A stretch of DNA of 64,000 bases from UBA10646 sp046296295 (GCA_046296295.1 JBKBLG010000012.1:33514-97513), one strand, 5' to 3'; shown: positions 17,052 to 25,935, counted from the stretch's first letter. The notes: a model not told the origin generated them from the sequence alone. A program made the numbers and translations.

Positions 17052-17700
17052 ATTTCCGTTTTGGGAGTGCAAAAATAGGTGTCGATTTTATTTCACCAAA
17101 TTTTTTTTAAGTTTTTTTTCCTTGCGGTAAAAGACATTTACGCAAGTAAATTTTCAATTACTGCATCATCAAAGAAAATTATTACTTGGTCTGAAAAAAT
17201 GCAACACCCTACACAACCCGAAATTAAATGGTTAGAAGGCTAAGCAGCATAAAAAATGGGAGTTACTAACATGGTAATACCCACACCAACCATCAGTGCA
17301 GCTGGGGTGCAACAAGTTCCACCAACATTTTTGCTAACCACAAAATAACTTTCCCAAAAAAGGCACAACAATATCGGTCAGCCATCACTTGCCCACTTAC
17401 AACTAGAATATTTTTGAATATTGTAGCAAAACCTAGCTTAGAAAGCAACGATACCACCCATAGTGGCGTGTGATCAAAGAAAAGGATCAGTTGAATGAAA
17501 TGATAAGTTCTCTGGTAGGCCAGCACCGCAGGCAGCCCTGTTACAAGCCAAAGGCCATCAAATAATACAGTGCAAAAAACAGTGGTTTGTACAACTTAAC
17601 CCATAGTTACTTGTACACTTATAAAACATTTGTTACGATTGACGAACATTATCCAATGAACTGACCACGATAACCTGATATTGTAAGCTTGCATGGGTGC
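17052..17700. other. Long intergenic stretch with no recognisable gene
   Basis: About 650 bp between tRNA-Glu and the gapA promoter. It contains a two-mismatch relative of the 14-bp element at 17120-17133 (CCTTGCGGTAAAAG). On the minus strand there is an open frame at 17293-17526 whose hydrophobic translation I do not recognise. Low complexity and scattered short frames suggest a decayed gene or plain spacer. Confidence 0.5.
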
Positions 17701-17707
17701 AATACCT

Positions 17708-17715
17708 TACATTTG
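17708..17715 (+). promoter_or_regulatory. -7 box (TACATTTG) of gapA
   Basis: TACATTTGCC matches TAnnTTTG exactly, 41 bp before the gapA ATG. This leaves a short leader and argues against any start upstream of it. Confidence 0.5.
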
Positions 17716-17756
17716 CCAAGCAAAAAATAACATCACACAACTTAAATTTTATTGCA

Positions 17757-18770
17757 ATGAGCACTGTTAAAGTTGCAATCAACGGTTTTGGCCGTATCGG
17801 ACGATTAGTATTTCGTCAGATTTACAACATGGAAGGCATCGAAGTAGTAGCCATTAACGACTTAACAAGTCCGAAAGTATTAGCCCACCTATTAAAATAT
17901 GATAGCGCCCAAGGCCGCTTCAATGCCAATGTTACTGCAGGCGACAACTCTATCGCTGTAAATGGTGCAGAAGTAAAAATCTACGCTCAAAAAGATCCAG
18001 CCCAAATACCTTGGGGTGCACACGATGTAGATGTAGTAATTGAAAGTACAGGTTTCTTTACTGATAAAGCTAAGGCCGAAGCACACCTTACAGCAGGTGC
18101 TAAACGTGTTGTAATAAGTGCCCCCGCTACTGGCGATTTGAAAACAGTTGTTTTCAACGTTAACCACCAAATTTTAGATGGCAGCGAAACCATTATTAGC
18201 TGCGCAAGTTGTACTACCAACTGCTTAGCTCCTATGGCCAAAGCATTGAACGATGCATTTACAATTGAAGTTGGTAGCATGACAACAGTTCACGCTTATA
18301 CCAACGATCAGAACACACTAGATGCACCACACCCTAAAGGCGACCTACGCCGTGCACGTGCAGCCGCAGCGAATATTGTACCTAACAGTACAGGTGCAGC
18401 AAAAGCCATTGGTTTGGTATTGCCTGAGTTAAAAGGCAAGCTCGATGGTGGTGCACAACGTGTACCTACCATAACTGGTAGCTTAACTGAACTTACCGCT
18501 GTATTAGCTAAAAAAACGAGTATCGAAGAAATTAACAGCGTTATGAAAGCTGCAGCCAACGAAAGCTTCGGTTATACAGAAGAAGAACTCGTTAGCAGCG
18601 ATATCATAGGAATGAGCTTCGGTAGCTTATTCGATGCCACACAAACTAAAGTGGTTACAGTAGGCGACAAACAATTGGTGAAAGTAGTAAGCTGGTACGA
18701 TAACGAAATGAGCTATGTTAGCCAACTCGTACGTACTGTTAAGCATTTCGCTGGTTTAATTTCAAAATAA
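17757..18770 (+). CDS. gapA: Glyceraldehyde-3-phosphate dehydrogenase
   Basis: NAD-dependent glycolytic enzyme that oxidises glyceraldehyde 3-phosphate to 1,3-bisphosphoglycerate. The Rossmann start is VAINGFGRIGRLVFRQI. The active-site segment SCASCTTNCLAP has its catalytic cysteine at residue 152, and the C-terminus has SWYDNEMSYVSQLVRTVKHFAG. The start is ATG 17757; an upstream in-frame TTG at 17697 lies before the promoter box and is rejected. The product is 337 residues. It precedes pgk with a terminator between, so the two consecutive glycolytic steps are adjacent but possibly separate transcripts. Confidence 0.97.
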   Translation: MSTVKVAINGFGRIGRLVFRQIYNMEGIEVVAINDLTSPKVLAHLLKYDSAQGRFNANVTAGDNSIAVNGAEVKIYAQKDPAQIPWGAHDVDVVIESTGFFTDKAKAEAHLTAGAKRVVISAPATGDLKTVVFNVNHQILDGSETIISCASCTTNCLAPMAKALNDAFTIEVGSMTTVHAYTNDQNTLDAPHPKGDLRRARAAAANIVPNSTGAAKAIGLVLPELKGKLDGGAQRVPTITGSLTELTAVLAKKTSIEEINSVMKAAANESFGYTEEELVSSDIIGMSFGSLFDATQTKVVTVGDKQLVKVVSWYDNEMSYVSQLVRTVKHFAGLISK

Positions 18771-18780
18771 GTAACCATGT

Positions 18781-18830
18781 ATGTACCAAGCTTTAGTACC
18801 TGTGGCAACTTCGTTGCGTCGCACACTTCA
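18781..18830 (-). repeat. Two-block repeat, copy A
   Basis: On the minus strand two blocks, TGAAGTGTGCGACGCAAC and AGCTTGGTACAT, lie 20 nt apart, just past the gapA stop. The same two blocks with a 21-nt spacer occur at 57975-58025 between susC and susD. The spacers differ in sequence. Confidence 0.75.
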
Positions 18831-18851
18831 GCTTTAATTACTTAACTATAC

Positions 18852-18881
18852 ATAAGCCGTGGCATATTAGCTACGGCTTAT
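18852..18881 (+). terminator. Terminator of gapA
   Basis: A 9-bp stem, ATAAGCCGT/ACGGCTTAT, is followed by TATTTTAG, 82 nt after the gapA stop and just before pgk. Confidence 0.65.
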
Positions 18882-18911
18882 TATTTTAGAGCTATATAAA
18901 ACATACAACAC

Positions 18912-20105
18912 ATGAGCAAGTTTTCAAACACCAACTTCGCTAACGAAAAAGTTTTAATACGGGTCGATTTTAATGTACCGCTCGATAAAGCAACCCAAGC
19001 CGTAACCGACGACACACGAATTAGAGCCGCCATACCAACCATTAAAAAAATACTAGCCGATGGCGGCAGTGCTGTTTTAATGAGTCATTTAGGTCGCCCG
19101 AAAGAAGGGCCCGAAGCCAAATACTCTTTAAAACACGTACAAGCAACTGTAAGTAATTTGTTGGGGGTAACGGTAGATTTTGCCGACGATTGCATTGGCG
19201 AGCAAGCCATCACAAAAGCAGCTGCACTACAAGCAGGCCAAGTGCTGTTGCTCGAAAACCTTCGCTTTTACAAACAAGAAGAAAAAGGCGATACTACATT
19301 TGCACAACAACTGGCACAACTCGGCACCGCTTATGTGAACGATGCTTTTGGTACAGCGCATCGGGCACATGCCTCTACGGCAGTTATTGCACAATTCTTC
19401 CCCGCTGAAAAGCGAATGTTCGGGCTACTAATGGAAAGTGAAGTATATGCAGGCGAAAAAGTATTACACGCTGCCGAAAAACCATTTACAGCCATTATTG
19501 GTGGTGCTAAAGTCAGCGATAAAATTCTCATTCTTGAAAATTTACTAGACCGTGCTACCGATATTATCATTGGTGGGGGCATGGCTTACACCTTTTTCAA
19601 AGCACAAGGAGGCAATATTGGCAACAGCCTCTGCGAAGAAGAACGCTTAGCAACTGCAACAGCCTTATTGGAAAAAGCTGCTTCAAAAGGAGTTAAAATA
19701 CACTTACCTGAAGATAGTGTTATTGCCGACAAATTTGATGCAGCAGCCAATACCGCTACAGCTCCAAGTGACAATATACCAAATGGTTGGATGGGTCTTG
19801 ATATTGGTACTGCATCTTGCGAGCACTTTGCCAATGTTATTAAAGCCTCAAAAACCATTTTATGGAACGGCCCAATGGGTGTATTTGAAATGGCTAAATT
19901 TCAACAGGGTACCAAAGCAGTGGCAGATGCGGTGGCAGCAGCTACAGCAAACGGTGCCTTCAGTTTAGTTGGTGGTGGCGATAGTGTTGCTGCTGTGAAT
20001 CAGTTTGGCTATAATGATAAGGTTAGCTTTGTAAGTACCGGTGGTGGTGCGATGCTCGAATTTTTTGAAGGCAAAGAATTACCGGGTATTGCAGCGGTGA
20101 AGTAA
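18912..20105 (+). CDS. pgk: Phosphoglycerate kinase
   Basis: Glycolytic kinase that transfers the acyl phosphate of 1,3-bisphosphoglycerate to ADP. The N-domain shows VLIRVDFNVPLDKATQAVTDDTRIRAAIPTI and the substrate-binding LMSHLGRPK. The hinge and nucleotide domain show AIIGGAKVSDKI, IIGGGMAYTF, LWNGPMGVFEMAKFQQGT and the C-terminal SLVGGGDSVAAVNQFG...VSFVSTGGGAMLEFFEG. Its 397 residues are standard. A one-mismatch copy of the 14-bp element abuts the stop codon directly, followed by a 16-bp stem. Confidence 0.98.
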   Translation: MSKFSNTNFANEKVLIRVDFNVPLDKATQAVTDDTRIRAAIPTIKKILADGGSAVLMSHLGRPKEGPEAKYSLKHVQATVSNLLGVTVDFADDCIGEQAITKAAALQAGQVLLLENLRFYKQEEKGDTTFAQQLAQLGTAYVNDAFGTAHRAHASTAVIAQFFPAEKRMFGLLMESEVYAGEKVLHAAEKPFTAIIGGAKVSDKILILENLLDRATDIIIGGGMAYTFFKAQGGNIGNSLCEEERLATATALLEKAASKGVKIHLPEDSVIADKFDAAANTATAPSDNIPNGWMGLDIGTASCEHFANVIKASKTILWNGPMGVFEMAKFQQGTKAVADAVAAATANGAFSLVGGGDSVAAVNQFGYNDKVSFVSTGGGAMLEFFEGKELPGIAAVK

Positions 20106-20119
20106 CATTTGCCGTAAGG
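20106..20119 (+). repeat. Interspersed element, one mismatch
   Basis: CATTTGCCGTAAGG begins at the first base after the pgk stop codon. Confidence 0.9.
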
Positions 20120-20129
20120 TATTTTAAAA

Positions 20130-20164
20130 TTCTGTATGGCGGCCCTGCGGGCCGCCATACAGAA
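20130..20164 (+). terminator. Strong hairpin after pgk
   Basis: A perfect 16-bp stem (20130-20145 with 20149-20164) with a 3-nt loop. There is no long U-run, as is common for Bacteroidota terminators. Confidence 0.7.
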
Positions 20165-20289
20165 CATACTAATTTGCTAAATAATTTTAAAATTACCGCA
20201 GCACCATGGATGGTTCAGACCCACTCTCCTATTTTGCATTACCTTACAAGTTTTTAAGTAAGCTATATTTATAGCACAAACACTAAGTT

Positions 20290-20913
20290 ATGAAGACAAC
20301 AACTGCCATTTTAATAGGCATTATCGGATTTATTGTAATACTCGGCGGCTGCGTAGGATGTAGCGCTGTGAACCTACAACGCAGCGGTACTGCACTCGAA
20401 GAAAATGTAAAAGCAAAATGGGGCAATGTAGAAAGCAACTATCAACGTCGTGCAGACCTCATACCCAATCTAGTTAGTACCGTTAAAGGCGAGGCTAATT
20501 TTGAAAAAAGCACCCTAGAAAGTGTTGTACAAGCACGTGCTAGTGCTACCCAAATTAAAGTTGACCCGGCCGATTTATCACCTGAAAAACTACAACAATT
20601 TCAGGCAGCACAAGGGCAGTTAAGTCAGGCTTTAGGCAGGTTATTAATGGTTACAGAAAACTACCCCAACCTCAAAGCCAACGAGGCATTCAGAGGCCTA
20701 CAAGCACAATTAGAAGGCACCGAAAACCGCATCAAAGTATCTCGTGACGATTTCAATGCTGCTGTACAAGCTTACAATACTAAAATAAAAACCTTCCCTA
20801 ACAACATTTTTGCTGGTTGGTTTGGCTTTACACCTAAAGGCTATTTTGAAGCAGAAGCAGGTAGCGAAAAAGCACCATCTGTAAACTTCGATGATATGGG
20901 TAGCAAAAAATAA
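20290..20913 (+). CDS. LemA family protein
   Basis: A 207-residue protein with an N-terminal membrane anchor (residues 5-25, ILIGIIGFIVILGGCVGCS; the Cys may also be lipidated). A long helical LemA domain follows, with the conserved VKAKWGNVESNYQRRADLIPNLVSTVKGEANFEKSTLESVVQARA and the NPNLKANEAF-like YPNLKANEAFRGLQAQLEGTENRI. The C-terminus has PNNIFAGWFGF. The molecular role is unknown. LemA is regularly paired with TPM-domain proteins, as here: two follow within 20 nt. The three probably form an envelope-associated operon. Confidence 0.94.
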   Translation: MKTTTAILIGIIGFIVILGGCVGCSAVNLQRSGTALEENVKAKWGNVESNYQRRADLIPNLVSTVKGEANFEKSTLESVVQARASATQIKVDPADLSPEKLQQFQAAQGQLSQALGRLLMVTENYPNLKANEAFRGLQAQLEGTENRIKVSRDDFNAAVQAYNTKIKTFPNNIFAGWFGFTPKGYFEAEAGSEKAPSVNFDDMGSKK

Positions 20914-20923
20914 GCACTACATC

Positions 20924-21379
20924 ATGGGATTATTTTCAAAAAATAAACCACTATTCACTGAGGATGAGCAACAACTCATCCTCAGTGCTATTAGCGAAGC
21001 CGAACGCAGTACCAGTGGTGAAATTCGCTTGTTTGTTGAAAACAAATGTGCTTATGTTGATGCACTCGACCGTGCCAAAGAAATCTTCTTTCAACTACAC
21101 ATGCACGAAACAGCACTTCACAATGCAGTACTCGTGTATGTTGCCTTAAAAGACAAACAGTTAGCTGTGTACGGCGATGTAGGCATACATCGTGCAGTAG
21201 GTACTACTTTTTGGAATGCAACTATTAGGCAGGCTATTAGCAGCTTCAACAAACAATGCTATGCACAAGGTATTGCCGAAATCATTACTACCATTGGTAA
21301 AGCGTTGCAAACACATTTTCCTTACGATGCAAACACAGACAGAAACGAACTACCCGACGAAATTGTTTTTGGCCAATAA
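20924..21379 (+). CDS. TPM-domain protein (cytosolic type)
   Basis: A 151-residue protein consisting of a TPM fold (TLP18.3/Psb32/MOLO-1). Visible elements are FTEDEQQLILSAISEAERSTSGEIRLFVENKC, VLVYVALKDKQLAVYGDVGIHRAVG and QGIAEIITTIGKALQTHFPY. It has no signal peptide. The start is at ATG 20924 (MGLFSKNKP); the open frame extends into the end of lemA, but no better start exists. TPM domains have reported phosphatase or assembly roles in plants, but bacterial function is unclear. It is the middle gene of the lemA operon. Confidence 0.88.
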   Translation: MGLFSKNKPLFTEDEQQLILSAISEAERSTSGEIRLFVENKCAYVDALDRAKEIFFQLHMHETALHNAVLVYVALKDKQLAVYGDVGIHRAVGTTFWNATIRQAISSFNKQCYAQGIAEIITTIGKALQTHFPYDANTDRNELPDEIVFGQ

Positions 21380-21396
21380 CATCACAAATTGTAACC

Positions 21397-22179
21397 ATGC
21401 GTAAGTTTCTGTTGTATCTTCTTTTAATCGGTACATTTCAATGTGCACAACAAGTTACTGCACAAAACATACCTTCAAGACCAACGCCACCAAAACTTGT
21501 TAACGATTTTACCAATACCCTTGCGGCAAATGAAGTTGCAAGTTTAGAAGCACAATTAGTATCCCTCGATGATAGTTCTAGCAATCAAATAGCAGTTGTA
21601 ATTGTACCTACACTCGATAATTATCCCATAGAAGAATATGCTCATAAGCTTTTCAGAGCCTGGGGGATTGGCGATAAAAACAAGAACAATGGTATTTTAT
21701 TACTCATAGCCCTCAACGACAAAAAAATTAGAATTGAAGTAGGAAAAGGGCTCGAAGGTGCTATACCCGATATAACTGCCGATAGAATTATTCGTAACGA
21801 GTTAGCTCCATATTTCAAGCAACAACGCTTTTACGATGGTATCGATCATGCCATTCATATTTTGAGTTTGGCAGCCGTTGGCGAATACAAAGAGGCAAGA
21901 GCCAAACAACAACCAAGCGATGGTATGGGAGCTTTTGCAGCCATTGGTTTGGTGATACTTGTTATTATTATTGTAGTTATTGCAAGTAACATGAGAGGTG
22001 GCGGCGGTGGCGTTATGAGTAGACGTGGCTACCGAGACTTCAATGGTGGGTTACCTCCAACTTGGTTTGGTGGTGGTAGCTTTGGGGGAGGTAGCAGAGG
22101 CGGAAGTGATTTTGGTGGAGGTTTCGGAGGCTTTGGTGGCGGCGATAGCGGTGGTGGTGGAGCTAGTGGTGGATGGTAG
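21397..22179 (+). CDS. TPM-domain membrane protein (YgcG-like)
   Basis: A 260-residue exported protein. The signal peptide is MRKFLLYLLLIGTFQCAQQVTA. The TPM domain at residues about 30-160 has VNDFTNTLAANEVASLEAQL, NQIAVVIVPTLDNYPIEEYAHKLFRAWGIGDKNKNNGILLLIALNDKKIRIEVGKGLEGAIPD and an RNELAPYF-type end. A membrane helix follows near 180-198 (AAIGLVILVIIIVVIAS), then a Gly/Ser-rich tail ending in GGGGASGGW. This is the standard YgcG layout. A two-mismatch relative of the 14-bp element at 21519-21532 encodes LAAN. Third gene of the lemA operon. Confidence 0.9.
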   Translation: MRKFLLYLLLIGTFQCAQQVTAQNIPSRPTPPKLVNDFTNTLAANEVASLEAQLVSLDDSSSNQIAVVIVPTLDNYPIEEYAHKLFRAWGIGDKNKNNGILLLIALNDKKIRIEVGKGLEGAIPDITADRIIRNELAPYFKQQRFYDGIDHAIHILSLAAVGEYKEARAKQQPSDGMGAFAAIGLVILVIIIVVIASNMRGGGGGVMSRRGYRDFNGGLPPTWFGGGSFGGGSRGGSDFGGGFGGFGGGDSGGGGASGGW

Positions 22180-22213
22180 CTTTGAAATCATTTAACTAAT
22201 ACAATGCCATCTA

Positions 22214-22648
22214 TCATTTACCGTAAGGTGGCAATGCTGTTAGTTCGGCTACTGTTGGTTGTAACTTCCAACCATAAGTATATGCACCATTGGTTATAAC
22301 CAAATAAGGTACTGCAAGGGTGCTATTATATTGCAATGCCTGTTGTAGCACTTGCTCATGCAACGGTACATCCATTGCTTTACACTCTATAATAAGCCAG
22401 GGTTGATTGTGCTGATATACCAATATATCGCAACGACGCTGTTGATGGTTCACAGTGATACGCTTTTCTATGGCTAACCAACTGGCCGGATAGTGCATCA
22501 CTTGTAACAAATATTGTAACATATTTTGACGCACCCACTCTTCGGGTGTTAATGCTACCCAACGCTTGCGTATTACATCAAAAATTTGCTGGTTTGCATT
22601 TTGTTGACGTATCTGAAACTCATATGACGGATAGGCTATTGCGATCAC
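22214..22648 (-). CDS. Orphan HsdR N-terminal domain protein
   Basis: A 144-residue protein matching the type I restriction enzyme R N-terminal domain (HSDR_N_2 type). The PD-(D/E)XK-like core is visible as RRCDILVYQHNQPWLIIECKA, followed by QALQYNSTLAVPYLVITNGAYTYGWKL. No helicase, HsdM or HsdS genes are near, so it is a standalone domain; such orphans are common in Bacteroidota and have no known role. The last four codons and the stop (PYGK, TGA) are supplied by an exact 14-bp element, with TAG following immediately. Confidence 0.85.
   Translation of the reverse strand: MIAIAYPSYEFQIRQQNANQQIFDVIRKRWVALTPEEWVRQNMLQYLLQVMHYPASWLAIEKRITVNHQQRRCDILVYQHNQPWLIIECKAMDVPLHEQVLQQALQYNSTLAVPYLVITNGAYTYGWKLQPTVAELTALPPYGK
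22215..22228 (+). repeat. Interspersed 14-bp element forming a gene end
   Basis: Exact copy; on the coding strand CCT TAC GGT AAA TGA closes the HsdR-N gene. Confidence 0.95.
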
Positions 22649-22682
22649 TTTGCGAAAGTAGGCTTACTAATGGCTATATTTG
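22649..22682 (+). promoter_or_regulatory. Putative promoter of AMP nucleosidase
   Basis: TTTG (22649-22652) and TATATTTG (22675-22682) match the -33 and -7 boxes of Bacteroidota with 22 bp between. Located between divergent genes, 55 bp before the AMP nucleosidase start. Confidence 0.55.
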
Positions 22683-22737
22683 CAGAATTTATTTTTTTGA
22701 AACTGCCTTACATTATTCACCATAAAAGCCACATCAC

Positions 22738-23508
22738 ATGAAAACAAAAGAAGAAATCGTTAGCAACTGGCTACCACGTTACACAGGCGAGAAGATAGAA
22801 AACTTTGGCAAGTACATTTTGCTTACCAACTTCAGTAATTATGTGAGCATGTTTGCCGAGTGGTATAATGTACCTATCATTGGTAAAGACCGCCCCTTTC
22901 ATTGTGCAACCGCCAACGGCATCACCATGATTAATTTTGGCATGGGCAGCCCCGGCGCCGCTACTGTAATGGACTTACTCACTGCACTAAAACCCGAAGC
23001 CGTACTGTTTTTAGGAAAGTGTGGTGGCCTAAAAAAACGTAATAAAATAGGCGATTTAATATTACCAATTGCAGCTATAAGAGGTGAAGGTACAAGTAAC
23101 GATTACTTTCCACCCGAGGTGCCTGCACTACCTGCTTTCGCCTTACAAAAAGCCATCTCTACTACCATTCGAGAATACGAGGTAGACTATTGGACGGGTA
23201 CTGTGTACACCACCAACCGCAGGGTCTGGGAACACGACGAAGCATTTAAAGCTTACTTACAAAAAATTAGAGCTTATGCCATAGATATGGAAACTGCCAC
23301 CATTTTCAGTGTTGGTTTTTATAATAAAATTCCTACCGGTGCTTTACTACTAGTAAGCGATAACCCCATGATACCAGAAGGTGTTAAAACAGAAGAAAGC
23401 GACAAAAAAGTAACAGGACAATTCGTTGAAAATCATATTAAAATTGGTATTGATAGTTTAAAGCAACTTATCAATAATGGATTAACAGTTAGGCACCTCC
23501 GTTTTTAA
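22738..23508 (+). CDS. amn: AMP nucleosidase
   Basis: Hydrolyses AMP to adenine and ribose 5-phosphate; member of the nucleoside phosphorylase fold. This is the short 256-residue form found in Bacteroidota, lacking the long N-terminal regulatory domain of the enterobacterial enzyme. Seen motifs are INFGMGSPGAATVMDLLTALKPEAVLFLGKCGGL (phosphate/ribose site), RGEGTSNDYFPPEVPALP, and YAIDMETATIFSVGF (purine/ribose-binding Met-Glu). The stop overlaps the start of the following ABC gene by one base (TAATG), so the two are coupled; no functional link is evident. Confidence 0.92.
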   Translation: MKTKEEIVSNWLPRYTGEKIENFGKYILLTNFSNYVSMFAEWYNVPIIGKDRPFHCATANGITMINFGMGSPGAATVMDLLTALKPEAVLFLGKCGGLKKRNKIGDLILPIAAIRGEGTSNDYFPPEVPALPAFALQKAISTTIREYEVDYWTGTVYTTNRRVWEHDEAFKAYLQKIRAYAIDMETATIFSVGFYNKIPTGALLLVSDNPMIPEGVKTEESDKKVTGQFVENHIKIGIDSLKQLINNGLTVRHLRF

Positions 23509-25214
23509 TGGCATCTTTACTAAGGATAAAGCAATTAACCGCAGGCTTTGGTGCTACCGAAAGCAGTAGCACCAAAGCCTTACATAACATTACACTAACC
23601 ATAGAACGTGGCCAATGGTTAGCATTAGTGGGCGAAAGTGGCTCTGGAAAATCTATTACCGCACTTAGTATTTTAAAGCTACTTACTACCCCACCTATAC
23701 ACTACAGTAACGACAGCAGTATTACCCTTACGGTAAATGACACCACTACTTCGCTACTTTATGCATCGGCCCAACAACTACAACAAATTAGAGGAAAGCA
23801 CATAGGTATGATATTTCAGGAGCCTATGAGCAGCCTCAACCCCACCATGCGATGTGGTGAGCAAGTAGCGGAAGTATTACAGCAGCACTTACAACTAACA
23901 AAACAAGCTGCTTATGAAAAAGTAATAGCATTATTTACGCAAGTACAGTTACCCAATCCTCAACTTACGTATAAAAAATATCCTCATCAGTTAAGCGGCG
24001 GCCAAAAACAGCGGGTAATGATAGCCATGGCACTTAGTTGCAACCCATCATTACTAATTTGCGACGAACCTACCACAGCACTAGATGTAACCGTTCAACA
24101 AGAAATACTCGACCTACTAGCTACCCTTCAACAAGAAAAAGGAATAGGTATATTATTCATAAGTCACGACCTTGCTTTAGTAGCCAAATATGCCACACAC
24201 ATTGCAGTTTTATATCAAGGGTCGGTAGTAGAGTACAATACAAAAAACAACCTGCTACAACAGCCACAACACCCTTATACGAAGGCTTTATTAGCATGCC
24301 GACCTGCGAACTATCCACAAGGTGTTCGACTACCTGTGGTAAGCGATTTTTTGAATAATAACAAACCTATTAACCTTGCGGTAAATAAGAATACTATACA
24401 AGCATTACCACATATTACCAACAAGCCTCTAATAAACATTCAAGAACTTACCATAACATACCCCACAACTAGTAATATTTGGAGCAGAACTACCAACAGC
24501 TATACAGCAGTACAACAACTTTCCGCAACCATTTTTGAAGGCGAAACTGTTGGTCTGGTTGGCGAAAGTGGCTGTGGCAAAACATCTTTAGGCCGAGCAT
24601 TATTAGGATTACAACCCTATCAACAAGGGGTGGTACTATGGCAAGGTAAGCCCATACATCAATTTTCCCGCAAGGAAAAACAAGCATATGCAACGGCCGC
24701 CCAATTGATATTTCAAGACCCCTTCGCTGCTCTCAACCCCAGCATTACAATTGGTGAAGCAATTATGGCGCCAGTGAAGTACCACCGCATTGAAACATCA
24801 ACAGCAGCAGCCAAACAATGGGTAATACAACTTTTGGAACAGGTAGGCCTACAAGCCGATCATTTTAATCGCTACCCTCATGCATTTAGTGGTGGGCAGC
24901 GGCAACGCATTGTAATTGCAAGAGCACTAGCCTTAAAACCTAAATTTGTTGTATGCGACGAAAGCGTTGCCGCACTCGATGTAAGCGTGCAAGCACAAGT
25001 TCTGAACTTACTTAACGATTTGAAAAAAGCCTTTCAATTCACAACACTTTTTATTTCTCACGACATAGAAGTAGTACGATATATCAGCAATCGCATTTGG
25101 GTAATGCATCAAGGCAAAATAGTAGAAGAAGGATTAGCTAGTAATGTATACGAACAACCGCAACACGCTTACACCCAACAATTAATCGCTGCAGTTCCCA
25201 AGCTCGTTTTTTAA
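23508..25214 (+). CDS. ABC transporter ATPase with two nucleotide-binding domains
   Basis: A 568-residue OppD-OppF type fusion (GsiA/YejF-like) that would power uptake of peptides or similar solutes. Domain 1 has Walker A GESGSGKS, signature LSGGQKQR and Walker B LLICDEPTTALD. Domain 2 has Walker A GESGCGKT, signature FSGGQRQR and Walker B FVVCDESVAALD. Each ends in an oligopeptide-type tail. No permease or binding protein is adjacent, so the partner lies elsewhere. An exact 14-bp element (23726) encodes LTVN between Walker A and the Q-loop of domain 1. A two-mismatch copy (24374) encodes LAVN in the inter-domain linker. Confidence 0.93.
   Translation: MASLLRIKQLTAGFGATESSSTKALHNITLTIERGQWLALVGESGSGKSITALSILKLLTTPPIHYSNDSSITLTVNDTTTSLLYASAQQLQQIRGKHIGMIFQEPMSSLNPTMRCGEQVAEVLQQHLQLTKQAAYEKVIALFTQVQLPNPQLTYKKYPHQLSGGQKQRVMIAMALSCNPSLLICDEPTTALDVTVQQEILDLLATLQQEKGIGILFISHDLALVAKYATHIAVLYQGSVVEYNTKNNLLQQPQHPYTKALLACRPANYPQGVRLPVVSDFLNNNKPINLAVNKNTIQALPHITNKPLINIQELTITYPTTSNIWSRTTNSYTAVQQLSATIFEGETVGLVGESGCGKTSLGRALLGLQPYQQGVVLWQGKPIHQFSRKEKQAYATAAQLIFQDPFAALNPSITIGEAIMAPVKYHRIETSTAAAKQWVIQLLEQVGLQADHFNRYPHAFSGGQRQRIVIARALALKPKFVVCDESVAALDVSVQAQVLNLLNDLKKAFQFTTLFISHDIEVVRYISNRIWVMHQGKIVEEGLASNVYEQPQHAYTQQLIAAVPKLVF
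23726..23739 (-). repeat. Interspersed 14-bp element, exact copy
   Basis: In the first NBD of the ABC protein; encodes LTVN (ITLTVNDTT). The only exact copy whose next base is not T or C. Confidence 0.95.
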
Positions 25215-25250
25215 ATCGCGTTTTAGCTAAAGCTAACAGCCTTATAAACA

Positions 25251-25287
25251 ACCATAAAGGGCTCGCCAAAGGCGAGCCCTTTATGGT
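25251..25287. terminator. Terminator between the ABC gene and ssb
   Basis: A perfect 17-bp stem, ACCATAAAGGGCTCGCC and its complement, with an AAA loop. It lies between convergent genes and can serve both. Confidence 0.85.
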
Positions 25288-25306
25288 AAATTTACCTTTA
25301 GATTTA

Positions 25307-25783
25307 CTAAAATGGCAGATCGTCTTCAATATCGGCACCGCCACCCATAGGAGCGCCACCGCCATTAAAACCACCATTATTATTATTGTAAGCGGGTGCA
25401 CTTGCATTAGTGCCGTAGCTATTACCAGCCATGCCACTATTACCACTATTAACAGTACCCCCCTCAGATTTGCCACCTAAAAGCTGCACTTGCTGAATAC
25501 GCAAAGTGAGAGATGTTCCGGAACGACCATCTTGTGTAGTATAGTTTCGCAAGTCTGGTGAACCTTCAGCATATACTTGCGTACCTTTACGTAAGTATGG
25601 TGCAATCGCTGTTCTATCAGTCCAATAAGCACATTCAACCCAAATTGTTTTATCTTTTACATTGCCTTGTGCATCTTTAATTTTTTCGGTATGTGCCACT
25701 GAAAAGTTAATAACCGACTTCCCATTAACGTTATTCACAACTGCATCTTTTCCTAAATTGCCAATTACTGTTAGTTTTATCAT
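25307..25783 (-). CDS. ssb: Single-stranded DNA-binding protein
   Basis: A 158-residue SSB. The OB fold runs from MIKLTVIGNLGKDAVVNNVNGKSVINFSVAHTEK through TIWVECAYW and KGTQVYAEGSPDLRNYTTQDGRSGTSLTLRIQQVQLLG. A Gly/Asn-rich flexible linker follows and the acidic tip DIEDDLPF, which recruits repair and replication partners. The start is ATG 25783; the frame stays open upstream but gives no SSB-like sequence. Monocistronic and convergent with the ABC gene across a shared terminator. Confidence 0.97.
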   Translation of the reverse strand: MIKLTVIGNLGKDAVVNNVNGKSVINFSVAHTEKIKDAQGNVKDKTIWVECAYWTDRTAIAPYLRKGTQVYAEGSPDLRNYTTQDGRSGTSLTLRIQQVQLLGGKSEGGTVNSGNSGMAGNSYGTNASAPAYNNNNGGFNGGGAPMGGGADIEDDLPF

Positions 25784-25935
25784 AATAAAATGTTTTACAT
25801 AAAAGCCAAAATAATGCATAAAGCTAATACAAGCAAAAGCTTTTGTTGAGGGTAATATAACATTCGGGTAAACATAATTATTTTTATTACTTTTTTCGTA
25901 ATCAGAGCTGTATATTACAGTTGCAATCAACCAAT

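Noticed and set aside
17293..17526. 77-codon minus-strand frame in the tRNA-gapA gap
   Set aside because: Hydrophobic but unrecognised, no start context or promoter box; kept only as a remark.
17697..17756. Longer gapA with an N-terminal extension from TTG 17697
   Set aside because: The extension contains the consensus -7 box and is not GAPDH-like; ATG 17757 begins the known N-terminus.
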